DNA of 38,054 bases from Faecalibacillus intestinalis (GTDB lineage Bacteria > Bacillota_I > Bacilli_A > Erysipelotrichales > Coprobacillaceae): NCBI RefSeq assembly GCF_003024685.1, contig NZ_PYLQ01000025.1, positions 1 to 38,054 of the forward strand. Reading direction: 5' to 3'. A program made the translations under genes and the position numbers. The notes under the pieces were generated by a model. That model saw only the letters and a program-made list of their open reading frames with translations. It was not told the DNA's origin and did not search any database. This document shows, piece after piece, positions 25,154 to 34,935 of this stretch. How positions within the stretch are numbered: the stretch's first letter is position 1; each line of letters starts with the position of its first letter.

Positions 25154-25939
25154 ATGAAAGTTTTATTTATAGGAGATATCGTTGGAAATGTAGGACGACA
25201 AATGATAGAAGATTATCTTTATCGTATTCGAAAAGATTATCAAATTGATTTTGTAATCGCAAATGTTGAAAATGCGACACATGGTAAAGGATTAAATAGA
25301 AAACATTATGATTTCTTTACTTTTGAAGGTGTTGATTGTATGACAATGGGGAATCATACTTTTGATAAAAAAGAACTTCTTGATTTTATTGATGAAGCTG
25401 ATCGCCTTGTTGTTCCTTTCAATCAACCAAGTATTTTACCAGGAGTCCATACAAGAGTATTTAATGTTAAAGGTACAAAAATAAGAGTAACCAATGCACT
25501 TGGATGTGTCTTTATGGATAACCGTTATTCGAATCCTTTTGATCATATTGATGATTATCTAAACCTTGAACAAGATATTCATATCATTGATATTCATGCA
25601 GAAGCAACCAGTGAAAAAATAGGTTTAGCTTATTATTGTAAAGATAAAGTACAAGCGGTCTTAGGAACACATACACATGTACAAACAGCAGACGAAAGAA
25701 TTATTGATAAAAAAGTAGCATTTATTTCTGATGCAGGAATGACGGGTCCTTATTTAAGTTCTTTAGGATGTGATTTAGATAGTGTCATTACACGTATGAG
25801 AGGTCTAAGTTCAAAGTTTTTAATTTCTGAAAATTCAGGACAGTTTGCTGGAGTTGTTATTGAATTTAATGACAAACACCAACCTATCTCTATTGAAAGA
25901 GTTTTACTCAATGATGATCATCCATATCGAGCATCTTAG
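25154..25939 (+). CDS. ymdB: YmdB-type metallophosphoesterase
   Basis: 261 aa, TIGR00282 family; in Bacillus YmdB hydrolyses 2',3'-cyclic nucleotides and affects biofilm and colony behaviour. Motifs with metal ligands: LFIGDIVGNVGR (Asp8), IANVENATHGKGL, MTMGNHTFD, IDIHAEATSEK and VLGTHTHVQTADER, then AFISDAGMTGP. All expected residues are present. SD GAGGAAAG. Placed after rny as in many Firmicutes. Confidence 0.94.
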   Translation: MKVLFIGDIVGNVGRQMIEDYLYRIRKDYQIDFVIANVENATHGKGLNRKHYDFFTFEGVDCMTMGNHTFDKKELLDFIDEADRLVVPFNQPSILPGVHTRVFNVKGTKIRVTNALGCVFMDNRYSNPFDHIDDYLNLEQDIHIIDIHAEATSEKIGLAYYCKDKVQAVLGTHTHVQTADERIIDKKVAFISDAGMTGPYLSSLGCDLDSVITRMRGLSSKFLISENSGQFAGVVIEFNDKHQPISIERVLLNDDHPYRAS

Positions 25940-25951
25940 GATGCTTTTTTT
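25930..25951 (+). terminator. ymdB terminator
   Basis: AGCATC / GATGCT with TTAG loop and T7, overlapping the stop codon. Confidence 0.85.
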
Positions 25952-25998
25952 GTTATTTTTTTAATGATAATTCATATAGTGAATTAGGAGGCAAAAAT

Positions 25999-26259
25999 AT
26001 GGAAATAATTAAAGTATCTTCAACATCTGTTCCTAATCACGTTGCAGGAGCAATAGCATCATTAATGAGGGAACAAGATAAACTTATGATTCAAACAATT
26101 GGTGCAGCAGCACTTAATCAAGCAATTAAATCAATTGCTATTGCTAGAGGATATATTATACCGACAGGTAAAGAGCTTATCTGTATTCCTTCTTTTCATG
26201 ATTTAATGGTCGATGATAAAAGGATTACTGCCTTAAGGCTTGTAATAGAATTACGTTAA
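25999..26259 (+). CDS. spoVS: Stage V sporulation protein S
   Basis: 86 aa, full length for this highly conserved Alba-like protein: MEIIKVSSTSVPNHVAGAIA, then IQTIGAAALNQAIKSIAIAR and a short C-terminal beta region ending ALRLVIELR. SpoVS binds nucleic acid and is needed for late sporulation in Bacillus. SD AGGAGG. With cotE below it points to an endospore former. Confidence 0.95.
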   Translation: MEIIKVSSTSVPNHVAGAIASLMREQDKLMIQTIGAAALNQAIKSIAIARGYIIPTGKELICIPSFHDLMVDDKRITALRLVIELR

Positions 26260-26275
26260 TTTTTAGTGAAAAGGG

Positions 26276-26304
26276 TTTCTTTTTTTAAAAATTCATTGTA
26301 TAAT
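26276..26304 (+). promoter_or_regulatory. Promoter of the 81-aa gene
   Basis: TATAAT at 26299-26304; TTTCTT (26276-26281) is a weak -35 at 17 bp. Confidence 0.55.
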
Positions 26305-26332
26305 ACTGACATGTAAATGGAGGTTTTTTAAA

Positions 26333-26578
26333 ATGGCAAAATGTAAATTATTAATGCAAACAGGACAAGTTCAAAAAATTATTGATTTCTTTGATGGATA
26401 TTCAGATGATAAAGTATCATGTAAATATGTTAAAAAAGTAGGAATCAAAGCTGAATTTGAATGTGAAACTGAATTATCACCAGAAGAAGCTGCAGGTCAT
26501 TGTAAAGGAGTATTTAAAGGAACTCCAGAAGGTAAAGTATTATACTTCTCAATCCAACCAGATGGATTCTTTGGATAA
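26333..26578 (+). CDS. Conserved-looking 81-aa protein with four cysteines, unknown
   Basis: Complete small gene with SD GGAGG, own promoter and strong terminator. Sequence starts MAKCKLLMQTGQVQKIIDFF; Cys4, Cys30, Cys44 and Cys57 are spread rather than clustered. Middle EFECETELSPEEAAGHCKGVF, end VLYFSIQPDGFFG. No membrane segment. Its regular codon use (GTTAAAAAAGTAGGAATC style, like guaB) suggests good expression. I do not recognise the family. It lies between spoVS and miaB, where Bacillus has other genes. Confidence 0.8.
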   Translation: MAKCKLLMQTGQVQKIIDFFDGYSDDKVSCKYVKKVGIKAEFECETELSPEEAAGHCKGVFKGTPEGKVLYFSIQPDGFFG

Positions 26579-26588
26579 GATAAAATGA

Positions 26589-26615
26589 TAAGGACTGATA
26601 AGTCCTTATTTTTTT
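26589..26615 (+). terminator. Terminator of the 81-aa gene
   Basis: TAAGGACT / AGTCCTTA with GATA loop, then T7. Confidence 0.9.
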
Positions 26616-26667
26616 CTAGCCAAAAGATAACTTTATGTATATAATAGGAAAGAAATGTGGTGAAAAA

Positions 26668-28110
26668 ATGAAAGATTATAGTGAATATTTTAAAGGGCCA
26701 AATTTAAAAGAGGCTCAAAAAAGAAGTAGAAAACAAGTTGATCATTTAAAAGATGCTTTTGAAATACCTAGTGATATGGTAAGTGTAGGTAAAGGAAAAA
26801 CTTATTATATTCATACTTATGGTTGTCAAGCGAATGAACGTGATGGTGAAACATTAGCAGGTATTTTTGAAATGATGGGATATATAGCTGCTAAAGAAAT
26901 CGAAGAAGCAGATGTCATTTTATTAAATACTTGTGCTATTAGAGAAAATGCAGAAGAAAAAGTATTTGGGAAAGTAGGTTATGTTAAAAACTTAAAGAAG
27001 AAAAACCCAAATCTTATTTTTGGTTTATGCGGTTGTATGGCGCAAGAAGAAGTTGTTATTAAAAGAATATTAGAAAAACACCCACATATAGATTTAATCT
27101 TTGGAACACATAATATTCATCGTTTACCAACTTTATTAAAAGAAGCAATGTTTAGTAAGGAAATGGTTGTAGAAGTATGGTCTAAAGAAGGGGATGTTAT
27201 TGAAAATACACCTGTTACACGTGCTAATGGACATAAAGCATGGGTCAATATTATGTATGGATGTAATAAATTCTGTACGTATTGTATTGTGCCTTATACA
27301 AGAGGAAAAGAACGTTCTCGTTTAATGGATGATATTCTTGAAGAAGTTAAAGGATTAAAAGCAGATGGGTATCAAGAAATCACTTTACTTGGACAAAATG
27401 TCAATAGTTATGGAAAAGATTTAGAAGAAGACTATGATTTTGCGACTCTTTTAGAGGAAGTTGCTAAAACGGGAATTGCACGTATTCGTTTTACAACAAG
27501 TCATCCATGGGACTTCTCTAGAGAAATGATTGAAATCATTAATCAATATGATAACATCATGCCTTATATCCATTTACCAGTACAATCAGGAAATACAGAA
27601 ATCTTGAAATTAATGGGTAGAAGATATACAAGAGAACAATATTTGGAACTTTTCCACATGATTAAAGAAGTGATGCCAGATTGTTCAATTACAACAGATA
27701 TTATTGTTGGTTTCCCAAATGAAACAGAAGAACAATTCCAAGATACACTTTCTTTATATGAAGAATGTGAATACGATTTAGCCTATACATTTATCTATTC
27801 TCCTCGTGAAGGAACACCTGCTGCTAAAATGCAAGACAATGTGCCATTTGAACAAAAACAAGACCGTTTAGAAAGATTAAATGAAGTTGTTAAAGAAAAA
27901 GCTTTAAAACAAAATCAACGTTTCTTAAATCAAGTTGTGGATGTTTTAGTAGATGGTCCATCTAAACGTGATGAAACAATGATGACAGGATATACGGCAC
28001 ATCAAAAATTGATCAACTTCAAAGGGCGTAAAGAAGATATTGGTAAAATTGTGCCTGTAAAAGTCACAGAAGTAAAAACTTGGGCTTTAAAAGGTGAACA
28101 AGTTGACTAG
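26668..28110 (+). CDS. miaB: tRNA-2-methylthio-N6-dimethylallyladenosine synthase
   Basis: 480 aa radical-SAM methylthiotransferase acting on A37 of tRNAs reading UNN codons; its substrate is made by MiaA, encoded later in the window. N-terminal cluster ligands Cys53 (YGCQANERD), Cys89 (NTCAIREN) and Cys123 (CGCMAQEE); radical SAM Cys199-x3-Cys203-x2-Cys206 ([16 protein letters not shown]); C-terminal TRAM region ([15 protein letters not shown]). I chose the ATG at 26668 with the weak SD GGTG; an in-frame ATG at 26635 has none and falls just after the previous terminator. Its end overlaps ymcA. Confidence 0.95.
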   Translation: MKDYSEYFKGPNLKEAQKRSRKQVDHLKDAFEIPSDMVSVGKGKTYYIHTYGCQANERDGETLAGIFEMMGYIAAKEIEEADVILLNTCAIRENAEEKVFGKVGYVKNLKKKNPNLIFGLCGCMAQEEVVIKRILEKHPHIDLIFGTHNIHRLPTLLKEAMFSKEMVVEVWSKEGDVIENTPVTRANGHKAWVNIMYGCNKFCTYCIVPYTRGKERSRLMDDILEEVKGLKADGYQEITLLGQNVNSYGKDLEEDYDFATLLEEVAKTGIARIRFTTSHPWDFSREMIEIINQYDNIMPYIHLPVQSGNTEILKLMGRRYTREQYLELFHMIKEVMPDCSITTDIIVGFPNETEEQFQDTLSLYEECEYDLAYTFIYSPREGTPAAKMQDNVPFEQKQDRLERLNEVVKEKALKQNQRFLNQVVDVLVDGPSKRDETMMTGYTAHQKLINFKGRKEDIGKIVPVKVTEVKTWALKGEQVD

Positions 28111-28429
28111 AATTGAAGAGCTTGCTAGAAAATTAAATCAAGAAATTTTAGCTTTAGAAGTTGTTCAAGAATATCAAAAGTATGAAAAACTTGTTTTAAA
28201 TGATGAAAAACTTAAACAATTAGAAAAAGAATTAAAAGTATTACAAAAAAAGATTGTCAATCAAAAAGCAAAACAGGATGATCGAGTTACAAAAACAATT
28301 CAAGAATATCAAGAAAAAAAAGCATATTATGAAAATCATCCATTAGTTGTTAATTATTTATATTTACAAAATGAAGTGAATGAAATCTTACAAACAATCA
28401 ATCAACAAATGAATAATGCTTTAAAGTAG
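28103..28429 (+). CDS. ymcA: YmcA/YlbF-family regulator of RNA processing
   Basis: 108 aa helical Com_YlbF protein: [20 protein letters not shown], then a Lys/Glu/Gln coiled coil and [20 protein letters not shown]. In Bacillus YmcA (RicA) works with YlbF and YaaT to guide RNase Y in mRNA maturation and is needed for sporulation and competence. TTG at 28103 is favoured because AAAGGTGA ends six bases before it; GTG at 28094 is an alternative without SD. It overlaps miaB by 8 bases, matching ymcB-ymcA in Bacillus. Confidence 0.85.
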   Translation: MTRIEELARKLNQEILALEVVQEYQKYEKLVLNDEKLKQLEKELKVLQKKIVNQKAKQDDRVTKTIQEYQEKKAYYENHPLVVNYLYLQNEVNEILQTINQQMNNALK

Positions 28430-28450
28430 GGAAACCTACTTTTTCTTTTT
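28425..28450 (+). terminator. miaB-ymcA terminator
   Basis: AGTAGG / CCTACT with GAAA tetraloop, then TTTTCTTTTT. Confidence 0.9.
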
Positions 28451-28454
28451 ATTA

Positions 28455-28483
28455 TTGACTTATTTAAATTTGGGGATTATAAT
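28455..28483 (+). promoter_or_regulatory. guaB promoter
   Basis: TTGACT (28455-28460), 17 bp, TATAAT (28478-28483). The short leader leaves no room for a purine riboswitch. Confidence 0.85.
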
Positions 28484-28519
28484 TTTTCAAAAATATAGAA
28501 AGAATAAGGAGATAAAAAA

Positions 28520-30022
28520 ATGGCATTTTACTTTGAAGAACCATCGCGTACTTTTAATGAATATTTATTAGTTCCAGGATACTCATCAGCTGAGTGTCGT
28601 GCTGAAAACGTAAGTTTAAAAACACCATTAGTTAAATTTAAAAAAGGTGAAGAACCTGCATTATCACTCAATGTTCCATTAGTTTCAGCAATTATGCAAG
28701 CTGTATCTGATGATAATATGGCAATTGCCTTAGCTAAAGAAGGTGGAGTTTCATTTATTTATGGATCTCAATCAATCGAAAGCCAAGCAGCTATGGTAAG
28801 ACGTGTTAAAAATTATAAAGCTGGATTCGTTCCAAGTGATTCAAACTTATCACCTGAATCAACTTTAAAAGATGTTTTAGATTTAAAAGAAAAAACTGGA
28901 CATTCAACAATGGCAGTTACAGCGGATGGAACTGCTAATGGTAAATTATTAGGAGTTGTTACTGGAAGAGATTATCGTATTTCTCGTTTATCAATGGATA
29001 CAAAAGTTGAAACTTTTATGACATCATATGATAAATTAATTTGTGCAGATTTAGGAACATCTCTTAAAGAATGTAATGATATGATTTGGGATAACAAATT
29101 AAATGCATTACCTGTAGTAGATGCTGAACAAAGATTACATTATTTCGTATTTAGAAAAGACTATGAAAATAGAAAAAATAATCCAAATGAATTATTAGAT
29201 GAAAATAAACGTTACATTGTTGGTGCTGGAATCAACACACGTGACTATGCTACACGTGTTCCTGCATTAGTAGAAGCTGGTGCTGATGTTTTATGTATCG
29301 ATTCATCTGAAGGATTCTCAGAATGGCAAAAATTAACAATCGATTGGATTAGAGAAAATTATGGTGATACTGTTAAAGTAGGTGCCGGTAACGTTGTTGA
29401 TGCAGAAGGATTTAGATTCTTAGCTGAATGTGGTGCTGATTTCGTTAAAATTGGTATCGGTGGAGGATCAATTTGTATCACTCGTGAACAAAAAGGTATT
29501 GGTCGTGGACAAGCTACAGCAACAATCGAAGTAGCTAAAGCAAGAGATGAATACTTTAAAGAAACAGGAATTTATGTACCAATTTGTTCAGATGGTGGTA
29601 TCGTTCATGATTATCATATGACATTAGCCTTAGCGATGGGTTCTGATTTTATTATGCTAGGTAGATATTTCTCAAGATTTGATGAATCTCCTACAAATAA
29701 AGTTCAAATTAATGGACAATATATGAAAGAATATTGGGGAGAAGGTTCTGCTCGTGCTCGTAACTGGCAACGTTATGATATGGGGGGAGATGCTAAACTT
29801 TCTTTTGAAGAAGGTGTAGATTCTTATGTACCATATGCTGGAAGTTTAAAAGATAACGTTGGTTTATCATTATCAAAAATTAAACATACAATGTGTAACT
29901 GTGGTGCTTTAACAATTCCTGAATTACAACAAAAAGCTAAAATCACTTTAGTATCAGCTACTTCAATTGTTGAAGGTGGCGCACATGATGTTGTGTTAAA
30001 AGACTCTAAAGAACAAAAATAA
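28520..30022 (+). CDS. guaB: IMP dehydrogenase of the Tritrichomonas-like type
   Basis: 500 aa; oxidises IMP to XMP with NAD+, the entry to guanine nucleotides. Barrel plus a CBS-pair insert at about 105-225. Catalytic Cys319 lies in [18 protein letters not shown], and the mobile flap has Arg418-Tyr419 in [12 protein letters not shown]. Both numbers equal those of the protist Tritrichomonas foetus enzyme, whose sequence I recall as very similar over the whole length ([43 protein letters not shown]). It differs from the common bacterial GuaB signature. High-expression codon use; SD AAGGAG. It stands alone between promoter and terminator and interrupts the usual ymcA-cotE adjacency. Confidence 0.95.
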   Translation: MAFYFEEPSRTFNEYLLVPGYSSAECRAENVSLKTPLVKFKKGEEPALSLNVPLVSAIMQAVSDDNMAIALAKEGGVSFIYGSQSIESQAAMVRRVKNYKAGFVPSDSNLSPESTLKDVLDLKEKTGHSTMAVTADGTANGKLLGVVTGRDYRISRLSMDTKVETFMTSYDKLICADLGTSLKECNDMIWDNKLNALPVVDAEQRLHYFVFRKDYENRKNNPNELLDENKRYIVGAGINTRDYATRVPALVEAGADVLCIDSSEGFSEWQKLTIDWIRENYGDTVKVGAGNVVDAEGFRFLAECGADFVKIGIGGGSICITREQKGIGRGQATATIEVAKARDEYFKETGIYVPICSDGGIVHDYHMTLALAMGSDFIMLGRYFSRFDESPTNKVQINGQYMKEYWGEGSARARNWQRYDMGGDAKLSFEEGVDSYVPYAGSLKDNVGLSLSKIKHTMCNCGALTIPELQQKAKITLVSATSIVEGGAHDVVLKDSKEQK

Positions 30023-30046
30023 GACTTCGTTGAAGTCTTTTTTTTA
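30022..30046 (+). terminator. guaB terminator
   Basis: AGACTTC / GAAGTCT, loop GTT, then T8. Confidence 0.92.
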
Positions 30047-30078
30047 TTTTTAGACATATTGTTATATGGGGTGACAAA

Positions 30079-30558
30079 ATGGCTGGTAAAGTGTATGAAA
30101 TCATGACCAAGGCAACTTTATCAAAAGGAACGAAAAAAACGATTTCTAAATATGATTATGTTGTTAATGAGATTGATAAAATACTAGGATGTTGGATTTG
30201 TAATCATCAATATCAAGGAATCATTAGGGAGCATCAACCATTTATAGAAGGAAGTTTTGATTTGCATATTTGGTATAGTCATTTAAATGAAAGTTATTTA
30301 TTAAAACAACAAGTGCATTATCAAGATGCTATTGATTTAAATATGAAAGATCATCAACTCAGTCAAAATGATCAAATCATTGTTGAAAGTCAATACTTAC
30401 CTCGATGTATCCATGCAACCTTAGAAAATAAAACAATGCACATCGAAATAGAAAAACAAATGTCTTTAAAAATCATTGGTGATACAACAATTCTTGTAGA
30501 AAGTAAAACAAATGATGAAGAACTTGAAATGAAAATTAATCCTGATTTCATAACATAG
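30079..30558 (+). CDS. cotE: Outer spore coat morphogenetic protein CotE
   Basis: 159 aa. The start KVYEIMTKATLSKGTKKT, then ILGCWICNHQYQG, IEGSFDLHIWYSHL, the V-x-Y-x-D strand and INPDF near the C-terminus follow Bacillus CotE. CotE organises assembly of the outer spore coat in the mother cell. The acidic tail of Bacillus CotE is much shorter here (NDEELEMKINPDFIT). Position directly before mutS matches Bacillus. The SD is GGGGTG. No clear sigma-K-type promoter could be assigned in the short gap after guaB. Confidence 0.87.
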   Translation: MAGKVYEIMTKATLSKGTKKTISKYDYVVNEIDKILGCWICNHQYQGIIREHQPFIEGSFDLHIWYSHLNESYLLKQQVHYQDAIDLNMKDHQLSQNDQIIVESQYLPRCIHATLENKTMHIEIEKQMSLKIIGDTTILVESKTNDEELEMKINPDFIT

Positions 30559-30580
30559 AAAGATGTTTCTTTCTATGTTA
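30551..30580 (+). terminator. Long hairpin between cotE and mutS (terminator or operator)
   Basis: 13-bp perfect stem TAACATAGAAAGA / TCTTTCTATGTTA with TGTT loop, spanning the cotE stop. No T-run follows, but TATAAT (30579-30584) begins inside the right arm, so it may also control mutS transcription. Confidence 0.5.
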
Positions 30581-30612
30581 TAATAATCAACGAATTAGAA
30601 TGAGGTGTAAAA

Positions 30613-33120
30613 ATGAAACAAAAATACAGTCCAATGATGATGCAATATTTAGGTATCAAGGAACAAAATAAAGATGCTATTGTGATGTTTAGATTAGGGG
30701 ATTTCTATGAAATGTTCTTTGATGATGCGATAATTGTTTCTAAAGAACTAGAACTTGCTTTAACAGGGAAAAATGCCGGCGCTAAAGAAAGAGTTCCAAT
30801 GTGTGGTGTTCCTTTTCATAGTGCAAGTGGATATATTCAAAAATTAGTAGATAATGGACATAAAGTCGCGATTGTTGAACAATTAACAGATCCTGGAAAA
30901 AAAGGTATTGTTGAACGTGGTGTTGTTCAAATTGTCACACCAGGTACTATTTTTGATGAATCGATGACAAAGAATAAAAATAATTATATCGCATGTATGA
31001 TGATTTTTGATTTTGTTTATACGCTTGCTTTTTGTGATATTACAACAGGTGAATTTCAAGTCGTCAATATTGATAAAAAGGATCATCTTTTAAATAATCA
31101 ATTAGCTTCGATGGAAGTTAAAGAAATTGTTGTTAAAAGTGATTGTACATATAACTTTAATGATTCAATTATGGTATCTCATTATGATAATGAAACATTT
31201 AATGAAAAATATCGAGATATTTTTCATAATATAAAAGATTTAAAAGAAATCAAAGTATCTACTTTATTATTAAATTATTTAATTGAAACACAAAAAAGAG
31301 ACTTAGAACATCTTCAAATGATTGAAGAAATCAATAATCAAGATTTTATGACAATGGATCTTTATACTAAAAAATCATTAGAATTAACTGAAAATTCTAA
31401 AGATCATGAAAAATATGGTTCCTTATTTTGGCTATTAGATATGACAAAATCAGCAATGGGAGCAAGACTTTTAAAAAATTATATTGATCGACCACTTTTA
31501 AAAAAAGAAGCCATTGAAGAAAGATTAGATATTGTTGAAATCTTTACTCAACAATTTATTCAAAGAGAAAGTATTAAAGAAATATTAAAAGAAATCTATG
31601 ACTTAGAAAGACTATCAAGTCGTATTGCTTTTGGAAACATTAATGCAAGAGATTTAAAATGGATTGCTTCTTCTTTAAAAGTCTTACCAGAATTAAAACA
31701 ACAACTTTATTCATTCAATGAACCTTTAACAGATCAATTAGCCAATCAAATCATTGATCTATCACATATTACAAAACTCATTGATGATGCTATTATTGAT
31801 AATCCTCCTCTTACGATTAAAGAAGGAAATATTATCAAAGATCATTTTAATGAAGAATTAGATGAATTACGTTATTTAAGAGATCATGGAAAACAATGGT
31901 TAGTTGATTTTGAACAAAAAGAAAGAGAAAAAACAGGTATTAAAAACTTAAAAGTTGGGTATAATCGTGTCTTTGGTTATTATATTGAAGTTACAAAAGG
32001 AAGTTTAGATCTTGTTAAAGATGAATTCGAATATACAAGAAAACAAAGTTTATCGAATGCAGAAAGATTTATTACACCTGAATTAAAAGATATGGAAAGT
32101 AAGATTTTATCAGCACAAGATAAAATTCAAAAATTAGAATATGTTTTATTTACTCAAGTTAGAAATGAAATCAAAAAAGAAGTCCATTTGATTCAAGATG
32201 TTTCGAAAATTATCGCGCGTGTAGATGTTTATCAATCTCTTGCAATGTTAGCAAGTGAAAATAGTTATGTAAGACCTGTCTTTAATAATCAAAAAATCAT
32301 GGATATTAAAGAAGGTAGACATGGTGTCATTGAAAAAGTCATGGGGCATGGTAAATATGTACCTAACGATGTTTCAATTGATGAAAATTCACCAGTTGTC
32401 TTAATTACAGGGCCAAATATGGGTGGTAAATCGACTTATATGAGACAAGTAGCTTTAATTGTTATTATGGCACAAATTGGTTCATTTGTTCCTGCTAAAT
32501 ATGCTAATTTAACGATTTTTGATCAAATCTTTACGCGTATTGGAGCAAGTGATGATTTAATTAGTGGTCAATCAACTTTCATGGTAGAAATGTTAGAAGC
32601 GAATAATGCTTTACGTTTTGCTAGTGAAAAATCTTTGATTTTATTTGATGAAATTGGTCGAGGAACAGCAACTTTTGATGGAATGGCTATTGCCCAGGCA
32701 ATGATTGAATATATTGCCAGTGAAATTCATTGTATGACATTATTTTCAACCCACTACCATGAACTTACATTTTTAGAAGATAAAGGTCTTGGAATTCAAA
32801 ATGTTCATGCCAGTGCTAGAGTAGATAATGATCATTTAGTATTTGAATATTTAATTAAAAAAGGACGTTCTAATAAATCTTATGGGGTCAATGTGGCTAA
32901 ACTTGCTAAATTACCAGATGAAGTAATCAATCGTGCTAATTTAGTATTAGAAACACTTGAAGAAAATAACGTAGAAGATCGTTTAATTGAAGAAAAACAA
33001 GTTCAAGTTATTGAAAAAGAAAGTGAAGTTGAAAAATATTTAAAGACAATTGATCCAATGGCTTTATCACCATTAGATGCTTTGTCAACTTTAATCGAAT
33101 TAAAGAAATTAGTAAAGTAG
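30613..33120 (+). CDS. mutS: DNA mismatch repair protein MutS
   Basis: 835 aa. N-terminal mismatch-binding domain with the Phe-x-Glu motif (RLGDFYEMFFDDA), clamp and lever domains, then ATPase: GPNMGGKST at 600-608, the signature DDLISGQSTFMVEM, Walker B ILFDEIGRGTATFDG and STHYHEL. It recognises mismatches and recruits MutL, encoded 9 bases downstream. SD GAGGTG. Confidence 0.97.
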   Translation: MKQKYSPMMMQYLGIKEQNKDAIVMFRLGDFYEMFFDDAIIVSKELELALTGKNAGAKERVPMCGVPFHSASGYIQKLVDNGHKVAIVEQLTDPGKKGIVERGVVQIVTPGTIFDESMTKNKNNYIACMMIFDFVYTLAFCDITTGEFQVVNIDKKDHLLNNQLASMEVKEIVVKSDCTYNFNDSIMVSHYDNETFNEKYRDIFHNIKDLKEIKVSTLLLNYLIETQKRDLEHLQMIEEINNQDFMTMDLYTKKSLELTENSKDHEKYGSLFWLLDMTKSAMGARLLKNYIDRPLLKKEAIEERLDIVEIFTQQFIQRESIKEILKEIYDLERLSSRIAFGNINARDLKWIASSLKVLPELKQQLYSFNEPLTDQLANQIIDLSHITKLIDDAIIDNPPLTIKEGNIIKDHFNEELDELRYLRDHGKQWLVDFEQKEREKTGIKNLKVGYNRVFGYYIEVTKGSLDLVKDEFEYTRKQSLSNAERFITPELKDMESKILSAQDKIQKLEYVLFTQVRNEIKKEVHLIQDVSKIIARVDVYQSLAMLASENSYVRPVFNNQKIMDIKEGRHGVIEKVMGHGKYVPNDVSIDENSPVVLITGPNMGGKSTYMRQVALIVIMAQIGSFVPAKYANLTIFDQIFTRIGASDDLISGQSTFMVEMLEANNALRFASEKSLILFDEIGRGTATFDGMAIAQAMIEYIASEIHCMTLFSTHYHELTFLEDKGLGIQNVHASARVDNDHLVFEYLIKKGRSNKSYGVNVAKLAKLPDEVINRANLVLETLEENNVEDRLIEEKQVQVIEKESEVEKYLKTIDPMALSPLDALSTLIELKKLVK

Positions 33121-33129
33121 AGGTGGCCT

Positions 33130-34935
33130 ATGAAAATAAAACAACTTGATGATATTTTAGCAAATAAAATAGCAGCTGGTGAAGTCATTGAAAGACCGGC
33201 AAATGTTGTCAAAGAATTAGTTGAAAATAGTATTGATGCCTCTTCTTCTAAAATAGATATTATTATAGAAGAAGGAGGAATGAATTTAATTCAAATTATT
33301 GATGATGGATCAGGAATGGATAAAGATGATGCACGTCTTTGTTTTTCAAGACATGCAACAAGTAAAATCTATAATGATCAAGATTTATTTTGTATTCAAA
33401 CATTAGGCTTTAGAGGCGAAGCTATTCCTTCCATTGCTTCTATTTCTCATTTTGTTTTAAAAACCAGTGATGGAAGTCAAGGATCAACAGTAATTTATGA
33501 ATTTGGTAAATTTATTGAACAAAAACAAAGTGACCTTAATAGAGGAACAAATATTTCTATTTCAAAGCTTTTTCAAAATGTACCAGCAAGATTAAAATAT
33601 GTAAAATCTGTCAATGCTGAATTTGCACATATACAAAATTATGTAGAAAGACTTTCTTTATCTCATCCAGATATTGCTTTTACTTTAATACATAATGATA
33701 AGATGACTTATAAAACAAATGGAAATGGAAATTTATTAGAAGTTATTCATCAAATTTATGGGTTATCTGTGGTTAAAAATATGTTGAATTTAAAAGCTGG
33801 AAATGATGAATTTCAAATAGAAGGTTTTATTGGCAAAATTGAAGTGAATAGGGCAAGTAAGAATCATATTGTTACGATGGTCAATCATCGTATTGTTAAA
33901 AATCAAGTAGCAATCGATGCTATTAATCAAGCATATCGTAAATATTTAGCAGATAATCGTTATCCTATTGCAGTCATCAATATTGAAATTGATCCCTATT
34001 TAGTGGATGTCAATGTTCATCCAAGTAAGTTAGAAGTTAAGTTTTCTAAAGAATACGAATTAAAACAATTGATTTTTGATGCGGTATCTAAAACTTTGGA
34101 AAATGTTAATTTAACTTACCAAGTCAAAGAAGAAAGACCAGTCTTTAAGCCACAACTAGATCAAATGGATCTAGATATTGATTTTAGACAGGAAATTCCT
34201 ACAAAAGTTCAAGAAAAACCGCAAGCTTCATTTATTCAACAAAAAAAACAACCACTATTTGTTCATGAAGAAAAAAATGAATATATAACAGAACCTGTAG
34301 AAAAGCTTTTTGAAGAACCTATCCAACTCGAAAAAGTTGAAGTGTCTTTAAAAGAAATGAAAAAGAAAATATTTGTAAAAGCACAAATTCATGGAACTTA
34401 TATTGTAGGTGAAGATGATAGTGGAATGTATTTGATAGATCAACATGCTGCACAAGAAAGAATCAATTATGAATATTTTCTAGAAAAATATAGTCATCCA
34501 GATATGACAATGAGAGATTTATTAATACCTATTACAGTTGAATATCCTTTAAGTGAATGTATGATGATTGAAGAAAGAAAAGATTTATTAAAAGAAGTTG
34601 GCATTGATTTAGAGCCTTTTGGTAATGGTTTTATTATTAAACAACTGCCAATGTGGATGAATCAAATTAATGAACATTTATTTATTGAAGATATGATTCA
34701 ACAGATATTAAAAGATAATAAAATTGATTTACTTTCTTTACAAGAACATGCTATAGCAACATTAAGTTGCAAAGCATCTTTAAAAGGAAATAGTCATCTA
34801 TCAATTGAGTCAATGCAAACAATTGTTGATAATTTAATGCGTTGTGATAATCCTTATGTTTGTCCACATGGAAGACCAACGATTATTCATTATTCAGCAT
34901 ATGAATTAGAAAAATTATTTAAGAGGGTCGTATAA
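33130..34935 (+). CDS. mutL: DNA mismatch repair endonuclease MutL
   Basis: 601 aa. GHKL ATPase N-terminus (VVKELVENSIDASSS, DDGSGMDKDD, TLGFRGEAIPSIASIS), variable linker at about 330-415, and C-terminal dimer/endonuclease domain with DQHA-x2-E-x4-E at 437-448, LSCKASLKG and CPHGRPT. The endonuclease motif shows a nicking MutL, as in bacteria without MutH. SD AGGTGG right after mutS; the stop overlaps the miaA start (TAATG). Confidence 0.97.
   Translation: MKIKQLDDILANKIAAGEVIERPANVVKELVENSIDASSSKIDIIIEEGGMNLIQIIDDGSGMDKDDARLCFSRHATSKIYNDQDLFCIQTLGFRGEAIPSIASISHFVLKTSDGSQGSTVIYEFGKFIEQKQSDLNRGTNISISKLFQNVPARLKYVKSVNAEFAHIQNYVERLSLSHPDIAFTLIHNDKMTYKTNGNGNLLEVIHQIYGLSVVKNMLNLKAGNDEFQIEGFIGKIEVNRASKNHIVTMVNHRIVKNQVAIDAINQAYRKYLADNRYPIAVINIEIDPYLVDVNVHPSKLEVKFSKEYELKQLIFDAVSKTLENVNLTYQVKEERPVFKPQLDQMDLDIDFRQEIPTKVQEKPQASFIQQKKQPLFVHEEKNEYITEPVEKLFEEPIQLEKVEVSLKEMKKKIFVKAQIHGTYIVGEDDSGMYLIDQHAAQERINYEYFLEKYSHPDMTMRDLLIPITVEYPLSECMMIEERKDLLKEVGIDLEPFGNGFIIKQLPMWMNQINEHLFIEDMIQQILKDNKIDLLSLQEHAIATLSCKASLKGNSHLSIESMQTIVDNLMRCDNPYVCPHGRPTIIHYSAYELEKLFKRVV

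Noticed and set aside
28441-28519. Purine riboswitch before guaB
   Set aside because: The promoter -10 is only 36 bases from the start codon, leaving no room for an aptamer.
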